A DNA stretch of 64,000 bases from JAEUIZ01 sp046155605. Lineage in GTDB: Bacteria; Planctomycetota; Phycisphaerae; Phycisphaerales; UBA1924. This document shows, in pieces, positions 36,150-43,800 of the stretch. The stretch covers positions 1 through 64,000 of the forward strand of contig JBJXFQ010000068.1 of the NCBI GenBank assembly GCA_046155605.1, in the 5' to 3' direction. The notes under the pieces are model-generated. The model made no database searches, was not told the DNA's origin, and worked only from the letters and a program-made list of their open reading frames with translations. The stretch's first letter is position 1. Each line of letters starts with the position of its first letter. A program made the position numbers and the translations under genes.

Positions 36150-37522
36150 GGCACGATGCTCTCGACGGTGGCACGCATGGGGAGCCTGGCGAGGCCGTAG
36201 AAGGGGCGTGGGCGATCGCGCTGGAGGTCAACGATGATGGGTCCGAGGCGGTCGATGCGGTCATGGTGGGTGCCGGCGTTTGGATCGTTGCCGGCAGGCT
36301 CTCCCGCGCCGAGGCCGAAGGTGTAGGCACCGGGCTCAAGGTCGAGGGTGAGGTCGAAGCGGACGATGACGCGATCGCCCGGGGCCATGGGGGCGATGGA
36401 GTGGCCGAGTTGATAGGTGCCTGCACCGAAGGCGAGTGTGTTGAGACGGTTGAAAAGGCGGATGCCGGCGCGGGGGCGATCGACGTGCTCGACGGCCTCG
36501 ATGAGGACGTGGATTCGGAGGGCCTGGCCAACGGAGGCGCGGAGGGTGTCACGGCCGGATTCGTCGGTGACTCGGGCGGCCCGGATCCGGAGCGCGCCGG
36601 TGCCGGTGCGATGGTTTCGGCGGTCGCCGAGGATGTCTTTGGCGATGATGGAGTCGGCGGTGGAGGCGTTGTCGGGCGATGCGGGCAGCGCGGCGGTGGC
36701 GGGCTTGGCTGGATGACGAGACCATTTGTGGCCCGCGCGATCGACGTTCATCGAGGCGAGATAGACGGAGACGGCCTGCTGGGGATCGCCGGCGAAGGCG
36801 GGCCGGCCGTGGTCGAGGACGATGGCCTGGTCGCAGAGGCTGAGGACGGCGGACTGGTCGTGGCTGACGAAGATCATGGTCATGCCGGCGTCGAGGAGGG
36901 TGCGAATGCGAGCGGCGCATTTCTGCTGGAAGAAGACGTCGCCGACGCTGAGGGCTTCATCGACGATGAAGAGTTCGGGCTGGAAGCAGGCGAACATGGA
37001 GAAAGCGAGGCGGACGCGCATGCCACTGCTGTAGAGGTTGATCGGGCGGTCGAAGAAATCGCCGAGTTCGGCGAAGGCCTCGATCTCGGCGGTGCGGTCG
37101 CGTGCGAAGCCGGGCGGGAATCCGAGGAGCGCGGCGGTGTGGGCGATGTTGGCGCGGCCTGAGAGGTTGGGGTTAAGTCCGGTGCCGAGTTCGATGAGGC
37201 TGAGGACGCGGCCGTGAACCTCGAAGGAGCCCTCGGTGGGCCGCATGGCGCCGGAGATGATTTTGAGGAGGGTGCTCTTGCCCGAGCCGTTGGCACCGAT
37301 GACGCCGAGGCAGCCGCCGCGCCGGACCTCGAAGGAGACGCCTCGGAGAGCCCAGAAATCGGTGTGGAGGTTGCGGCCGAGTCGGAGCCACTCACGGGCT
37401 CGGTGGATGGGCTTTGAGTAAATGCGGAAGCGTTTGGAGAGGTTCGTGGCGCGGACGACGACGGGCGGCTGGTCGTGCCGGAGTGGTGCCGACGAAGGTT
37501 CCGCGGTGATGGCCTGGCTCAT
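36146..37522 (-). CDS. wzt: Polysaccharide ABC exporter ATPase with carbohydrate-recognition tail (Wzt-like)
   Basis: 458 residues. ATPase part: NLSKRFRIYSKPIHRAREWL, Walker A GVIGANGSGKST (73-84), signature YSSGMRVRLAFS (164-175), Walker B LFIVDEALSVGD, and VSHD. Residues about 290-458 form a C-terminal Ig-like domain (RIRAARVTDESGRDTLRASV, GAGTYQLGHSIAPMAPGDRV, LEPGAYTFGLG) like that of Wzt proteins that recognise the modified end of the glycan. Together with Wzm this exports a polysaccharide that is probably sulfated and methylated by the neighbours. Confidence 0.92.
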   Translation of the reverse strand: MSQAITAEPSSAPLRHDQPPVVVRATNLSKRFRIYSKPIHRAREWLRLGRNLHTDFWALRGVSFEVRRGGCLGVIGANGSGKSTLLKIISGAMRPTEGSFEVHGRVLSLIELGTGLNPNLSGRANIAHTAALLGFPPGFARDRTAEIEAFAELGDFFDRPINLYSSGMRVRLAFSMFACFQPELFIVDEALSVGDVFFQQKCAARIRTLLDAGMTMIFVSHDQSAVLSLCDQAIVLDHGRPAFAGDPQQAVSVYLASMNVDRAGHKWSRHPAKPATAALPASPDNASTADSIIAKDILGDRRNHRTGTGALRIRAARVTDESGRDTLRASVGQALRIHVLIEAVEHVDRPRAGIRLFNRLNTLAFGAGTYQLGHSIAPMAPGDRVIVRFDLTLDLEPGAYTFGLGAGEPAGNDPNAGTHHDRIDRLGPIIVDLQRDRPRPFYGLARLPMRATVESIVP

Positions 37523-37558
37523 GGCTCGCCCCGAGCGATGGTAGGGCGAGCGCGCGGC

Positions 37559-38692
37559 TTACGACCCGCCGGTGCTGAAGAGATCGTCGAAGCGTTCGAG
37601 GATGTCGATGTTGGTGGGCTTGTTGTCCTTGTCGAGGTAGCCGTCGTTGATGGTGTTGCCGACGGGCTCGACGCCGTTGACCCTGTTGACGAAGTTGAGT
37701 TGGTAGTCGATCCAGTTGCGGGCGGAGAAATCGAACTGTTTCGCGCCGCGGTCTTTGCGGGAGAGGTAGACGCTATCGGCACCGGCGGAATGCAGGACGA
37801 GGGGGGCGCGGCCGGCCTCGGGGAGGGTCGGGCCGGTGGTGGCGGCGGGAGCGCGGTAGGGGTAACTGGGGTTGCCGAGGAAGCCGATCATGGAGTTAGC
37901 GAGGTCGACGGCAGTGCCGCTGCTGATGATGCTGCCGTTGACGGGGTCGGTCTGATCGGTGGCACGTTTGCCGAGGGAGGTGGCGGTGAGGAAGCAGGAG
38001 TTGGGAGCCCAGTAGAAGCGGGAGGGGGTGTTGCCGCTGGAGTTGCGGGCTGCGAAATCGGCGGACGTGCGGACGGGCTGGTTGGAAGCGGAGTCGGCGG
38101 CCCAGGCGAGGATGGGGTTGCCGAAGTGGTCAACGACATCGGGGAGTTGGACCGTGCCTTCGGGGCCGGTGTGGCCGGGCTGGCCGTTCTGCTGACCTGG
38201 GTTGGTTTGTGCGACGAAGAGTTTCTTGTCTGGGACGAAGTAGGTCTTCTCGCTCTGGTTCGAGAGGCCGATGAGTTCAGGAGCGACCCAGATTCGGCGA
38301 GCGGGAGCGCTGTAGGGCCCGACGAGGACGGCGGTTGGACCGCCTGTTGGTGGTGCGGTGGTGCCGTCGGTGCTGACGATGGCACCGGCAAGGTCGAGCA
38401 TGATGTTTTCCATCTGGGACATTCCCAGCGGAGGCATAGTGGCGGCGGCGTCGTTTTCGATGTTGGCCATGTCGCGGGCGCTGAAGTAGCCGGGGAGGCG
38501 GTTGTTGTCGGTCTGGAAGGCGGAGGCGGCCTGCTGGATCTGGCTGAGGAGTTGCTTGGTGCTGGCGGCGCGGACCGAGGCGCGGGTGCCGGCGAGGGCG
38601 GGGAAGACAATGGCGATGATGATCGCGATGATGGCGATGACGACGAGGAGTTCGATCAGGGTGAACGCACGGCGGGGTGAGGCGCGGCGCAT
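37559..38692 (-). CDS. Prepilin-like (type II pseudopilin) protein
   Basis: 377 residues. The N-terminus RRAFTLIELLVVIAIIAIII is a class III signal: Phe follows the short basic leader, and the TLIELLVV helix follows. The large C-terminal domain (about 320 residues) has no recognised family, as usual for planctomycete proteins of the 'prepilin-type N-terminal cleavage/methylation' group. It ends 36 nt before wzt on the same strand, so it may be the first gene of the operon. Confidence 0.82.
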   Translation of the reverse strand: MRRASPRRAFTLIELLVVIAIIAIIIAIVFPALAGTRASVRAASTKQLLSQIQQAASAFQTDNNRLPGYFSARDMANIENDAAATMPPLGMSQMENIMLDLAGAIVSTDGTTAPPTGGPTAVLVGPYSAPARRIWVAPELIGLSNQSEKTYFVPDKKLFVAQTNPGQQNGQPGHTGPEGTVQLPDVVDHFGNPILAWAADSASNQPVRTSADFAARNSSGNTPSRFYWAPNSCFLTATSLGKRATDQTDPVNGSIISSGTAVDLANSMIGFLGNPSYPYRAPAATTGPTLPEAGRAPLVLHSAGADSVYLSRKDRGAKQFDFSARNWIDYQLNFVNRVNGVEPVGNTINDGYLDKDNKPTNIDILERFDDLFSTGGS

Positions 38693-38881
38693 GAGAGGCT
38701 CCCGGTGAGCGGCCTGCCGCTCGTGGCGGCGTGTCGCTCACATCAATGTTCGACCAACCCGGCCCGAGAGGTTCCCCCGGGCGGTCCGGAAATCGGCACG
38801 AGGCGAAGAAAGTCCGAACGGGGAAGGGTATGCAGGGCGGGATCAGGGCGGCTTTTCGGTGGATTGGGGAGCAAGGGAAGA

Positions 38882-38909
38882 GTCGGCGCGAAGCGCCGAC
38901 CTACCCAAG
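38882..38909. repeat. Hairpin-plus-trailer unit D1
   Basis: GTCGGCGC, loop GAA, GCGCCGAC: a perfect 8-bp stem at 38882-38900, then CTACCCAAG. First of four tandem units in the 359-nt gap between the prepilin-like gene and the DCC gene. Confidence 0.7.
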
Positions 38910-38911
38910 AG

Positions 38912-38938
38912 CCCCCCCGGCGGGGCGGGGTACCCAAG
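38912..38938. repeat. Hairpin-plus-trailer unit D2
   Basis: A 7-C run, loop GGC, then GGGGCGG pairs with one C-C mismatch (38912-38928), followed by GGTACCCAAG-type trailer ending at 38938. Its arm resembles unit C6 with one change. Confidence 0.6.
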
Positions 38939-38953
38939 GCGAAAGCAGGAAGA

Positions 38954-38981
38954 ATCGACGGGGACCGTCGATGTACCCAAG
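38954..38981. repeat. Hairpin-plus-trailer unit D3
   Basis: ATCGACGG, loop GGA, CCGTCGAT: a perfect 8-bp stem at 38954-38972, then GTACCCAAG. Unit C3 is its decayed relative. Confidence 0.7.
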
Positions 38982-38986
38982 CGTAC

Positions 38987-39017
38987 CGACCGCGAGGCGC
39001 GGTCGATGGCACGGGAG
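38987..39017. repeat. Hairpin-plus-trailer unit D4
   Basis: CGACCGCG, loop AGG, CGCGGTCG: a perfect 8-bp stem at 38987-39005, then ATGGCACGGGAG. Shares loop and trailer with C2. Confidence 0.7.
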
Positions 39018-39051
39018 AAGCACATGCCGAGCACGCGTTCTAGCATTCGGC

Positions 39052-39411
39052 GTGAAGCGGGATGTGTGCTATTACGACGGCGATTGCGGGCTGTGCCAGG
39101 GGACGGTGCGGGTGCTGCGCGGGCTGGATTGGCTGGGGCGGCTGGAGTTTCGCGACATGCTGGCGGAGGCGGACCTGCCGGTGGCGTTAGAGGAGGCGAT
39201 GCGGGGGATGCCGATGCGGACGCGCGAAGGGCGGGTTTTAGTTGGGTATCCTGCGGTGAGGCGGGCATTGGCACAAACGCCGGTGGGCTTGCTGCCGGGG
39301 CTGTTGATGTATGTGCCAGGGTTGGCATGGATCGGGTCGCGGGTGTATGGCGAGATCGCTCGTCGGCGTGGTCGGCGGTGTCGGGTGAGAGCGGATCGGA
39401 GCGCGGCATGA
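39052..39411 (+). CDS. DCC-family thiol-disulfide oxidoreductase-like protein
   Basis: 119 residues from a GTG at 39052. The family motif is present near the N-terminus: CYYDGDCGLCQGTVRVL (the DxxCxxC pattern that names the DCC/DUF393 group), followed by LEFRDML and a C-terminal hydrophobic segment (GLLPGLLMYVPGLAWIGSRV). The upstream frame is open but is filled by hairpin units, so the GTG is the best start. Its TGA overlaps the next ATG by 4 nt (ATGA). Confidence 0.8.
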   Translation: MKRDVCYYDGDCGLCQGTVRVLRGLDWLGRLEFRDMLAEADLPVALEEAMRGMPMRTREGRVLVGYPAVRRALAQTPVGLLPGLLMYVPGLAWIGSRVYGEIARRRGRRCRVRADRSAA

Positions 39412-40499
39412 GCGCGGAGGCGGCGCTGATCGAGGCGGCGGCGACGGCGCTCACGGAGGGTCGGCTGGTCGTGTTCCCGACTGAAACGGTGTATGGGATC
39501 GGGGCGCACGCGGGATTGGCGGCGGCGGCGGCGGCGCTGCGGCGTGTGGCGGGAGAAGGGGCTGGGCCGATCGCGTGGCACGCGCCGAATCGGGTGGTGG
39601 TGATGGAGGCGCTCGGGGACTTGTTGCCGCTGCATCGGCGTTTGCTGGAGCGGCTGTTGCCGGGGCCGGTGACGTTTGTGGTGGAGCGGACGGCGGAGGG
39701 AATGGCGCGGCTGCGCGATCGGCTGGGCGTGCTGGCGGGGACGATTGAGGACGGGAAGCACGTCGTGGTGCGCGTGCCGGAGGATGCGACGGCGTCGGAA
39801 CTGCTGGAGCGGGCGTGGGGGATGGGTGTGGCGGTGATGGCGGAGGGTGTGTCGGCGGCAGGGATGGGCATCGGGATCACGGCACCAGAGAAGGCAGCGG
39901 AGGCTGCGGTGGTCGTGGATGGGGGCGTGACGCGGTATCGAAAGGCGTCGACGCGGGTGTGGCTGCCGATCGCGGGCGGCTATGTGGTGGAGTCGGTCGG
40001 TGCGCTGGAAGCGAGGGTCGTGGACCGTGCGGCGGAGCGGTCGATCTTGTTCGTGTGTACGGGGAACACATGCCGAAGCCCGATGGCGGAGGCGATTGCG
40101 CGGCACCTGGCGGTGCAGCGAGCGGGGCCGGCATTCCCGCGTGTGCGGGTGAAGTCCGCGGGGGCGTCGGCGACGCCGGGGCAGCCGATCTCACGGGAAT
40201 CGGTGCGCGCGCTGGATGCGCTGGGCGTGCCGACGGCGGATGTGAAGGGACAGCGGTCGCGGGAGTTGACGCGGCAGATGATCGCGGAGGCGGATGAGAT
40301 TTACGCGATGACATCGTCGCACCTGCGCGCGGTGCTGGAGTTTGATCGGACGGCGGGATCGCGGGCGGCGACGCTGGATCGCGGGGGCGTGGACGTGCCG
40401 GACCCGATCGGGGGATCGCAAGACGTGTACACTCGGACGGCGGAGCGCCTGGCGGCACTCATTCTCTCGCGTCTGGATGAATCTGGCGTGACGGGATGA
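39408..40499 (+). CDS. Sua5/YrdC-like domain fused to low-molecular-weight protein-tyrosine phosphatase
   Basis: 363 residues from the ATG at 39408. Residues 1-205 follow Sua5/YrdC (threonylcarbamoyl-AMP synthase): VVFPTETVYGIGA, LLPGPVTFVVER, HVVVRVPEDATA. The usual KGRP segment is replaced by AGEGAGPIAWH, and the SAN motif by MAEGVSAAG, so synthase activity is doubtful. Residues 210-363 are an LMW-PTP: loop FVCTGNTCRSPMAEAIAR, KSAG, and the acid motif DPIGGSQDVY, all intact. In Bacillus, ywlC (Sua5-like), ywlE (PTP) and ywlF (rpiB) are neighbours; here the first two are fused and rpiB follows 31 nt later. Confidence 0.85.
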   Translation: MSAEAALIEAAATALTEGRLVVFPTETVYGIGAHAGLAAAAAALRRVAGEGAGPIAWHAPNRVVVMEALGDLLPLHRRLLERLLPGPVTFVVERTAEGMARLRDRLGVLAGTIEDGKHVVVRVPEDATASELLERAWGMGVAVMAEGVSAAGMGIGITAPEKAAEAAVVVDGGVTRYRKASTRVWLPIAGGYVVESVGALEARVVDRAAERSILFVCTGNTCRSPMAEAIARHLAVQRAGPAFPRVRVKSAGASATPGQPISRESVRALDALGVPTADVKGQRSRELTRQMIAEADEIYAMTSSHLRAVLEFDRTAGSRAATLDRGGVDVPDPIGGSQDVYTRTAERLAALILSRLDESGVTG

Positions 40500-40530
40500 C
40501 CTGGCCGCGGGATCGCGCGGAGGCACGACG

Positions 40531-40995
40531 ATGCGGATTGCGATGAGCGGGGACCACCGAGGGGCGCAGGCGGCGAAACTGCTGGCGGAACGGCTGCGGC
40601 GCGACGGGCACGAGGTGGAACTGTTCGGCGAGACGGGCGAGGCGATGGTGGACTATCCCGAGCCGGCGTATCGAGTGGGAAAGGCGGTCTCGGAGCAGAA
40701 GGCCGATCTCGGACTCTTGATCTGCGGGACGGGGATCGGGATGAGCATCGCGGCGAACAAGGTCAAGGGCGTGCGGGCAGCGGTGGTGCATGACGAGTTG
40801 ACGGCACAGATCAGCCGGAGCCACAACGACGCGAACGTGCTGTGCCTGTCGGCGGATCTGCTGGGGCAACGATTGATCGAGAGCATCGTGGGCGTGTGGA
40901 TCAAGACGCCGTTTGAGGGCGGGCGGCACGCGCGGCGGCTGGGCAAAATCACGGCGATCGAAGAGGGTAAGGACCCGTCGAGGGCCGAGGGATAG
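40531..40995 (+). CDS. rpiB: Ribose-5-phosphate isomerase B
   Basis: 154 residues, normal length. Motifs: MSGDHRGAQAAKLLA at the start (catalytic-side Asp/His), LLICGTGIGMSIAANK with Cys65, VHDELTAQISRSHNDANVL with His98, and LLGQRLIESIV. It interconverts ribose-5-P and ribulose-5-P in the pentose phosphate pathway. The neighbourhood matches that of Bacillus ywlF. Confidence 0.95.
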   Translation: MRIAMSGDHRGAQAAKLLAERLRRDGHEVELFGETGEAMVDYPEPAYRVGKAVSEQKADLGLLICGTGIGMSIAANKVKGVRAAVVHDELTAQISRSHNDANVLCLSADLLGQRLIESIVGVWIKTPFEGGRHARRLGKITAIEEGKDPSRAEG

Positions 40996-41021
40996 GGCGA
41001 CAACGCTTCCGCTGTTCAGAC

Positions 41022-41603
41022 ATGCACATGTTCAGAAGAGGCACGCAGAATGCGATGTTGATCGTGGCACGCGCTGCTGTCGTAGTTCTCGGCGTCGGCG
41101 CTGCATCGTGTGCCCCACAGGCGGGAACGCATAGCTCGCGTGAAGTTCAGACCCATGGCGTCTTTGTAGTAGAGCTGCTGGATAGCCAAGCCATGTGGAT
41201 CACAGAGCAGTATGCCGCCAAAGACTCGAGCCGCTTCAAGCGCCTCGTGACCTTTCGCATCACGGCGACTCGGGATCGGGACAGTTTTTCGGGGTTGTTC
41301 GTGCGCCGGTGGAAATGGGCTATTGCCGGAGCGGACGAGCAAATTCCTAATGCTCAGCCGTTGCGGCTCGGCGAGGCGAGCTCGCTTGCATCTTTTGCCT
41401 TGGATCACGTATCCAATAGCGGACCAGCGTCGAAATCATGGATCAAGCTTTCGCGCGCTGTAAACGGGAGTGTCACCACAGAGATCGCCTATACCTCACT
41501 CGCCATGTCAGCATTTGGAGCGTGCGTGATTTGCCTGCTCGTCTACAGCGTGTGCAAGACCGTGAATAAGCCCGCCACGCAACGAAGGCGTCGGACTTCG
41601 TGA
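41022..41603 (+). CDS. Hypothetical membrane-associated protein
   Basis: 193 residues; an internal ATG at 41055 (MLIVARAAVVVLGVGAASCA) may be the real start and would give a cleaner signal or lipoprotein sequence with Cys near position 20. The middle (VVELLDSQAMWITEQYAAKD, LVTFRITATRDRDSFSGLFV) is not recognised. A span near the C-terminus (AMSAFGACVICLLVYSVC) ends in a basic tail. Base composition is visibly lower in GC than that of its neighbours, which may mean recent acquisition. Confidence 0.6.
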   Translation: MHMFRRGTQNAMLIVARAAVVVLGVGAASCAPQAGTHSSREVQTHGVFVVELLDSQAMWITEQYAAKDSSRFKRLVTFRITATRDRDSFSGLFVRRWKWAIAGADEQIPNAQPLRLGEASSLASFALDHVSNSGPASKSWIKLSRAVNGSVTTEIAYTSLAMSAFGACVICLLVYSVCKTVNKPATQRRRRTS

Positions 41604-41611
41604 CTTTGGCA

Positions 41612-42001
41612 TTATGCGTTTGAAGCAGCGAGCGCGCTTCGCAAGCGGAGCACGAGGTCGGCGCGCTCGGTGGGGGAGAGGCTGCCGCGAAGTGAATCCG
41701 GGGGCCAGGTCCAGACGGTTTCGCGGGGGCGCGGGTCGTCGGCGTGTCGCGGGATGACATGCCAGTGGACGTGCGGGACGACGTTACCGAGACACTCATA
41801 GTTGATGCGGGGTGGACCGTCGATGCCTGACGCCGGGAAGACGGCGCGGAGTGCGGCAGCGACAAGCGCGACCTCGCCGAACAGTGCGGCCTGGCGCGAT
41901 AGGGGCCAGCACGCGAGGTGCTCGACATGGTCCTTGGTGATGAGGACGCACCAGCCGCGTGAGCCCTGATTCTCGCCGAGGCGGACGAAGGACTCGCGCA
42001 A
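41612..42001 (-). CDS. HIT-family hydrolase, start unclear
   Basis: 129 residues from a TTG at 42001, the first standard start in frame. The catalytic motif VPHVHWHVIPR (H-x-H-x-H) is intact, with YECLGNVVP before it. Upstream in the same frame lies AIDCPLCHSVRVGTAHPDHL, which is the zinc-ligand-like CPLC start of HIT proteins, but it is preceded only by an ATC codon and then a stop. The true start is probably there (ATC at 42062-42064) or was lost by one base change. HIT proteins hydrolyse nucleoside phosphoramidates and dinucleotides. Confidence 0.75.
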   Translation of the reverse strand: MRESFVRLGENQGSRGWCVLITKDHVEHLACWPLSRQAALFGEVALVAAALRAVFPASGIDGPPRINYECLGNVVPHVHWHVIPRHADDPRPRETVWTWPPDSLRGSLSPTERADLVLRLRSALAASNA

Positions 42002-42094
42002 CTCGGCGAGGTGATCGGGGTGTGCGGTGCCGACGCGGACACTGTGGCAGAGTGGGCAGTCGATGGCGGGCTCCCGGTGTGCTGAGGGGTGCGA

Positions 42095-42790
42095 TCAGAA
42101 CACGCGTTTGGTGAGGTTGGGGACCATGTTGTCGCGGCCGAGGACGAGCATGTCGGCGATCTCGACGGCTTCGGCGAAGGACTCGCGGGCGCGGTCGAGG
42201 TCGGCGGCAGGGGTATGGACCTTGCCCTGTTCGAGGTGCTCGATGGTGGGGATGGCGTCGCCGCAGATGAGGGTGGAGAAGCGAGAGCCGGCGAGGATCA
42301 GGCCGCAGAGGCCCGGGGTGATGCCAGGGAGCGGGAAGAGGTCGATGCGTTCGCCGCGATGGTCGGCGAGGTGATCGGGGGCGGGTTGGCAGCGGCGGAG
42401 GATGGCGACTTCGAGTTCGAGTGCTTCCTTGAGTTTGCCGTCGTTCTCTTCGGACGCCTCGTGGAGTTTAGCGACGAGGGCGGCACCGATGGCCTCGCGC
42501 TCGGGCTCGCTGATCCACCAGGTGGCATGGTCGAGGGCAGGCAGGGCGCGGCGGAGTTCGGGGTTGAAACTGGTGAGGAAGACGTGGGTGATGCGGGCGA
42601 GTGTGAGGCCGGCGCGTTCTTCGAGGCGGGAGTTCATGGCGGCATCGGGGAGGCCGGGATCGACGAGGATGGCCTTGTCGGCGGCGCGGATGAGCGTGCA
42701 CGTGGAGTGTCCCGCGCGGACGGGCGCACGCTCATCACGGAGCGGGTGGGCGGCGAGAGCGCCGATGCTGATGACGCGGAGATCGATCAC
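42095..42790 (-). CDS. MBL-fold protein lacking metal ligands
   Basis: 231 residues. The overall pattern is that of a metallo-beta-lactamase fold: HSTCTLIRAADKAILVDPGL, then THVFLTSFNPELRRALPALD, FPLPGITPGLCGLILAGSRF, LICGDAIPTIE. In active members these would carry HxHxDH and PGHTPGH; here they read SFNPELR and PGITPGL, so all five or so metal residues have changed while the fold residues remain. I infer a non-catalytic (binding or regulatory) role. 8 nt after the SpoIIE phosphatase on the same strand. Confidence 0.75.
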   Translation of the reverse strand: MIDLRVISIGALAAHPLRDERAPVRAGHSTCTLIRAADKAILVDPGLPDAAMNSRLEERAGLTLARITHVFLTSFNPELRRALPALDHATWWISEPEREAIGAALVAKLHEASEENDGKLKEALELEVAILRRCQPAPDHLADHRGERIDLFPLPGITPGLCGLILAGSRFSTLICGDAIPTIEHLEQGKVHTPAADLDRARESFAEAVEIADMLVLGRDNMVPNLTKRVF

Positions 42791-42798
42791 GCGCGATG

Positions 42799-43749
42799 CT
42801 AGGGCTGCCAGATGCGGTTGAGGCGATCGAGAAAGGCACCGGCGATGTTGCGAGCGCCGAGTTGGGGTCTGGGCAGAGGGAGGCGCCCGAGGCCGCGGAT
42901 GGATTCCCGGGCGATTCGCCAGCCCGCGAGAAGGCCCACCGCGAGCGATCCGCGGGGCTTGAGGTCGTTGGGGCGGAGGAGGAGCGCGGTGGCATCGTCC
43001 TGGAGCGTGTCTTCACCGCCGAGGGAGGCGAGGAGCGCGGGAATGAGGCGTTCGGGTGCGGCGGGATCGAGGGCATTGAGGCGTTTGATGAGGCCGGCCA
43101 CGCCGAGGAGTCTTCCGTCGGGCTCGCGAGCCTCGATGAGTGAATCGGTGTAGAGGAGGAGGAGGTCGCCGTGGGCGAGGCGAACGGGGAACTGGTCGTA
43201 GCCGGTCTGTTCGGCGATGCCCAAGGGAATGTTGGAGGGCTCGCCGGGGGTTGACGCGGCGGTGGGTTCTGAGCGTGGGCGAGCAACATCCCAGGCGCGT
43301 TGGCGGGCGCGATAGACGAGCGGGGGCGGGTGGCCGGCGTTGGAGATGACGATCTCGTCGGTGGGGGTCCAGTAGGTGGCGACGACGGCGGTGGCGAAGC
43401 CCTCGAGTTCGGCGAGTCGGGTGAACTCGGCGTTGATGCCGGAGACGAGCCGGGTCTGATCGACGTAGTTGACGTAGCGTCGCATGAGGGATCGGAGTTT
43501 AGTGGCGATTTGAGCGACGGTGATGCCGTGACCGCTGACGTCGGCGACAAGAATTCGGACGATTCGGCCCGTGGCACAACTGGAGAGGTAATGGATGTCG
43601 CCACCGGCGAGGGCGTTTTCGTGGGGGCGCGCGTAGACCCAGGCGTCGAGGCCCGGGAGCGCGACGGCGTTATCGGTGGCCTGATTGCCTCCCCAGACTT
43701 CGAGGCACTGCATGGTGGCGGCGGGGGTTGGGGATTCGGATGGAGGCAT
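42799..43749 (-). CDS. SpoIIE/PP2C-type protein phosphatase
   Basis: 316 residues. Phosphatase motifs are clear: ALAGGDIHYLSS (metal Asp), ILVADVSGHGITVAQIA (second Asp), VISNAGHPPPLVY, DLLLLYTDSLIEARE, LQDDATALLL. There is no sensor or membrane domain. The last 60 residues, RPNDLKPRGSLAVGLLAGW and on, are a basic extension of unknown use. Such phosphatases act on anti-sigma-factor antagonists or other phosphoserine proteins. Divergent from the FkbM gene; followed 8 nt later by the MBL-fold gene. Confidence 0.87.
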   Translation of the reverse strand: MPPSESPTPAATMQCLEVWGGNQATDNAVALPGLDAWVYARPHENALAGGDIHYLSSCATGRIVRILVADVSGHGITVAQIATKLRSLMRRYVNYVDQTRLVSGINAEFTRLAELEGFATAVVATYWTPTDEIVISNAGHPPPLVYRARQRAWDVARPRSEPTAASTPGEPSNIPLGIAEQTGYDQFPVRLAHGDLLLLYTDSLIEAREPDGRLLGVAGLIKRLNALDPAAPERLIPALLASLGGEDTLQDDATALLLRPNDLKPRGSLAVGLLAGWRIARESIRGLGRLPLPRPQLGARNIAGAFLDRLNRIWQP

Positions 43750-43800
43750 GGGTGTCTGACGCTAGGCAGGCCGCGGCGCGTGCCACTACGCTTGGCGACC

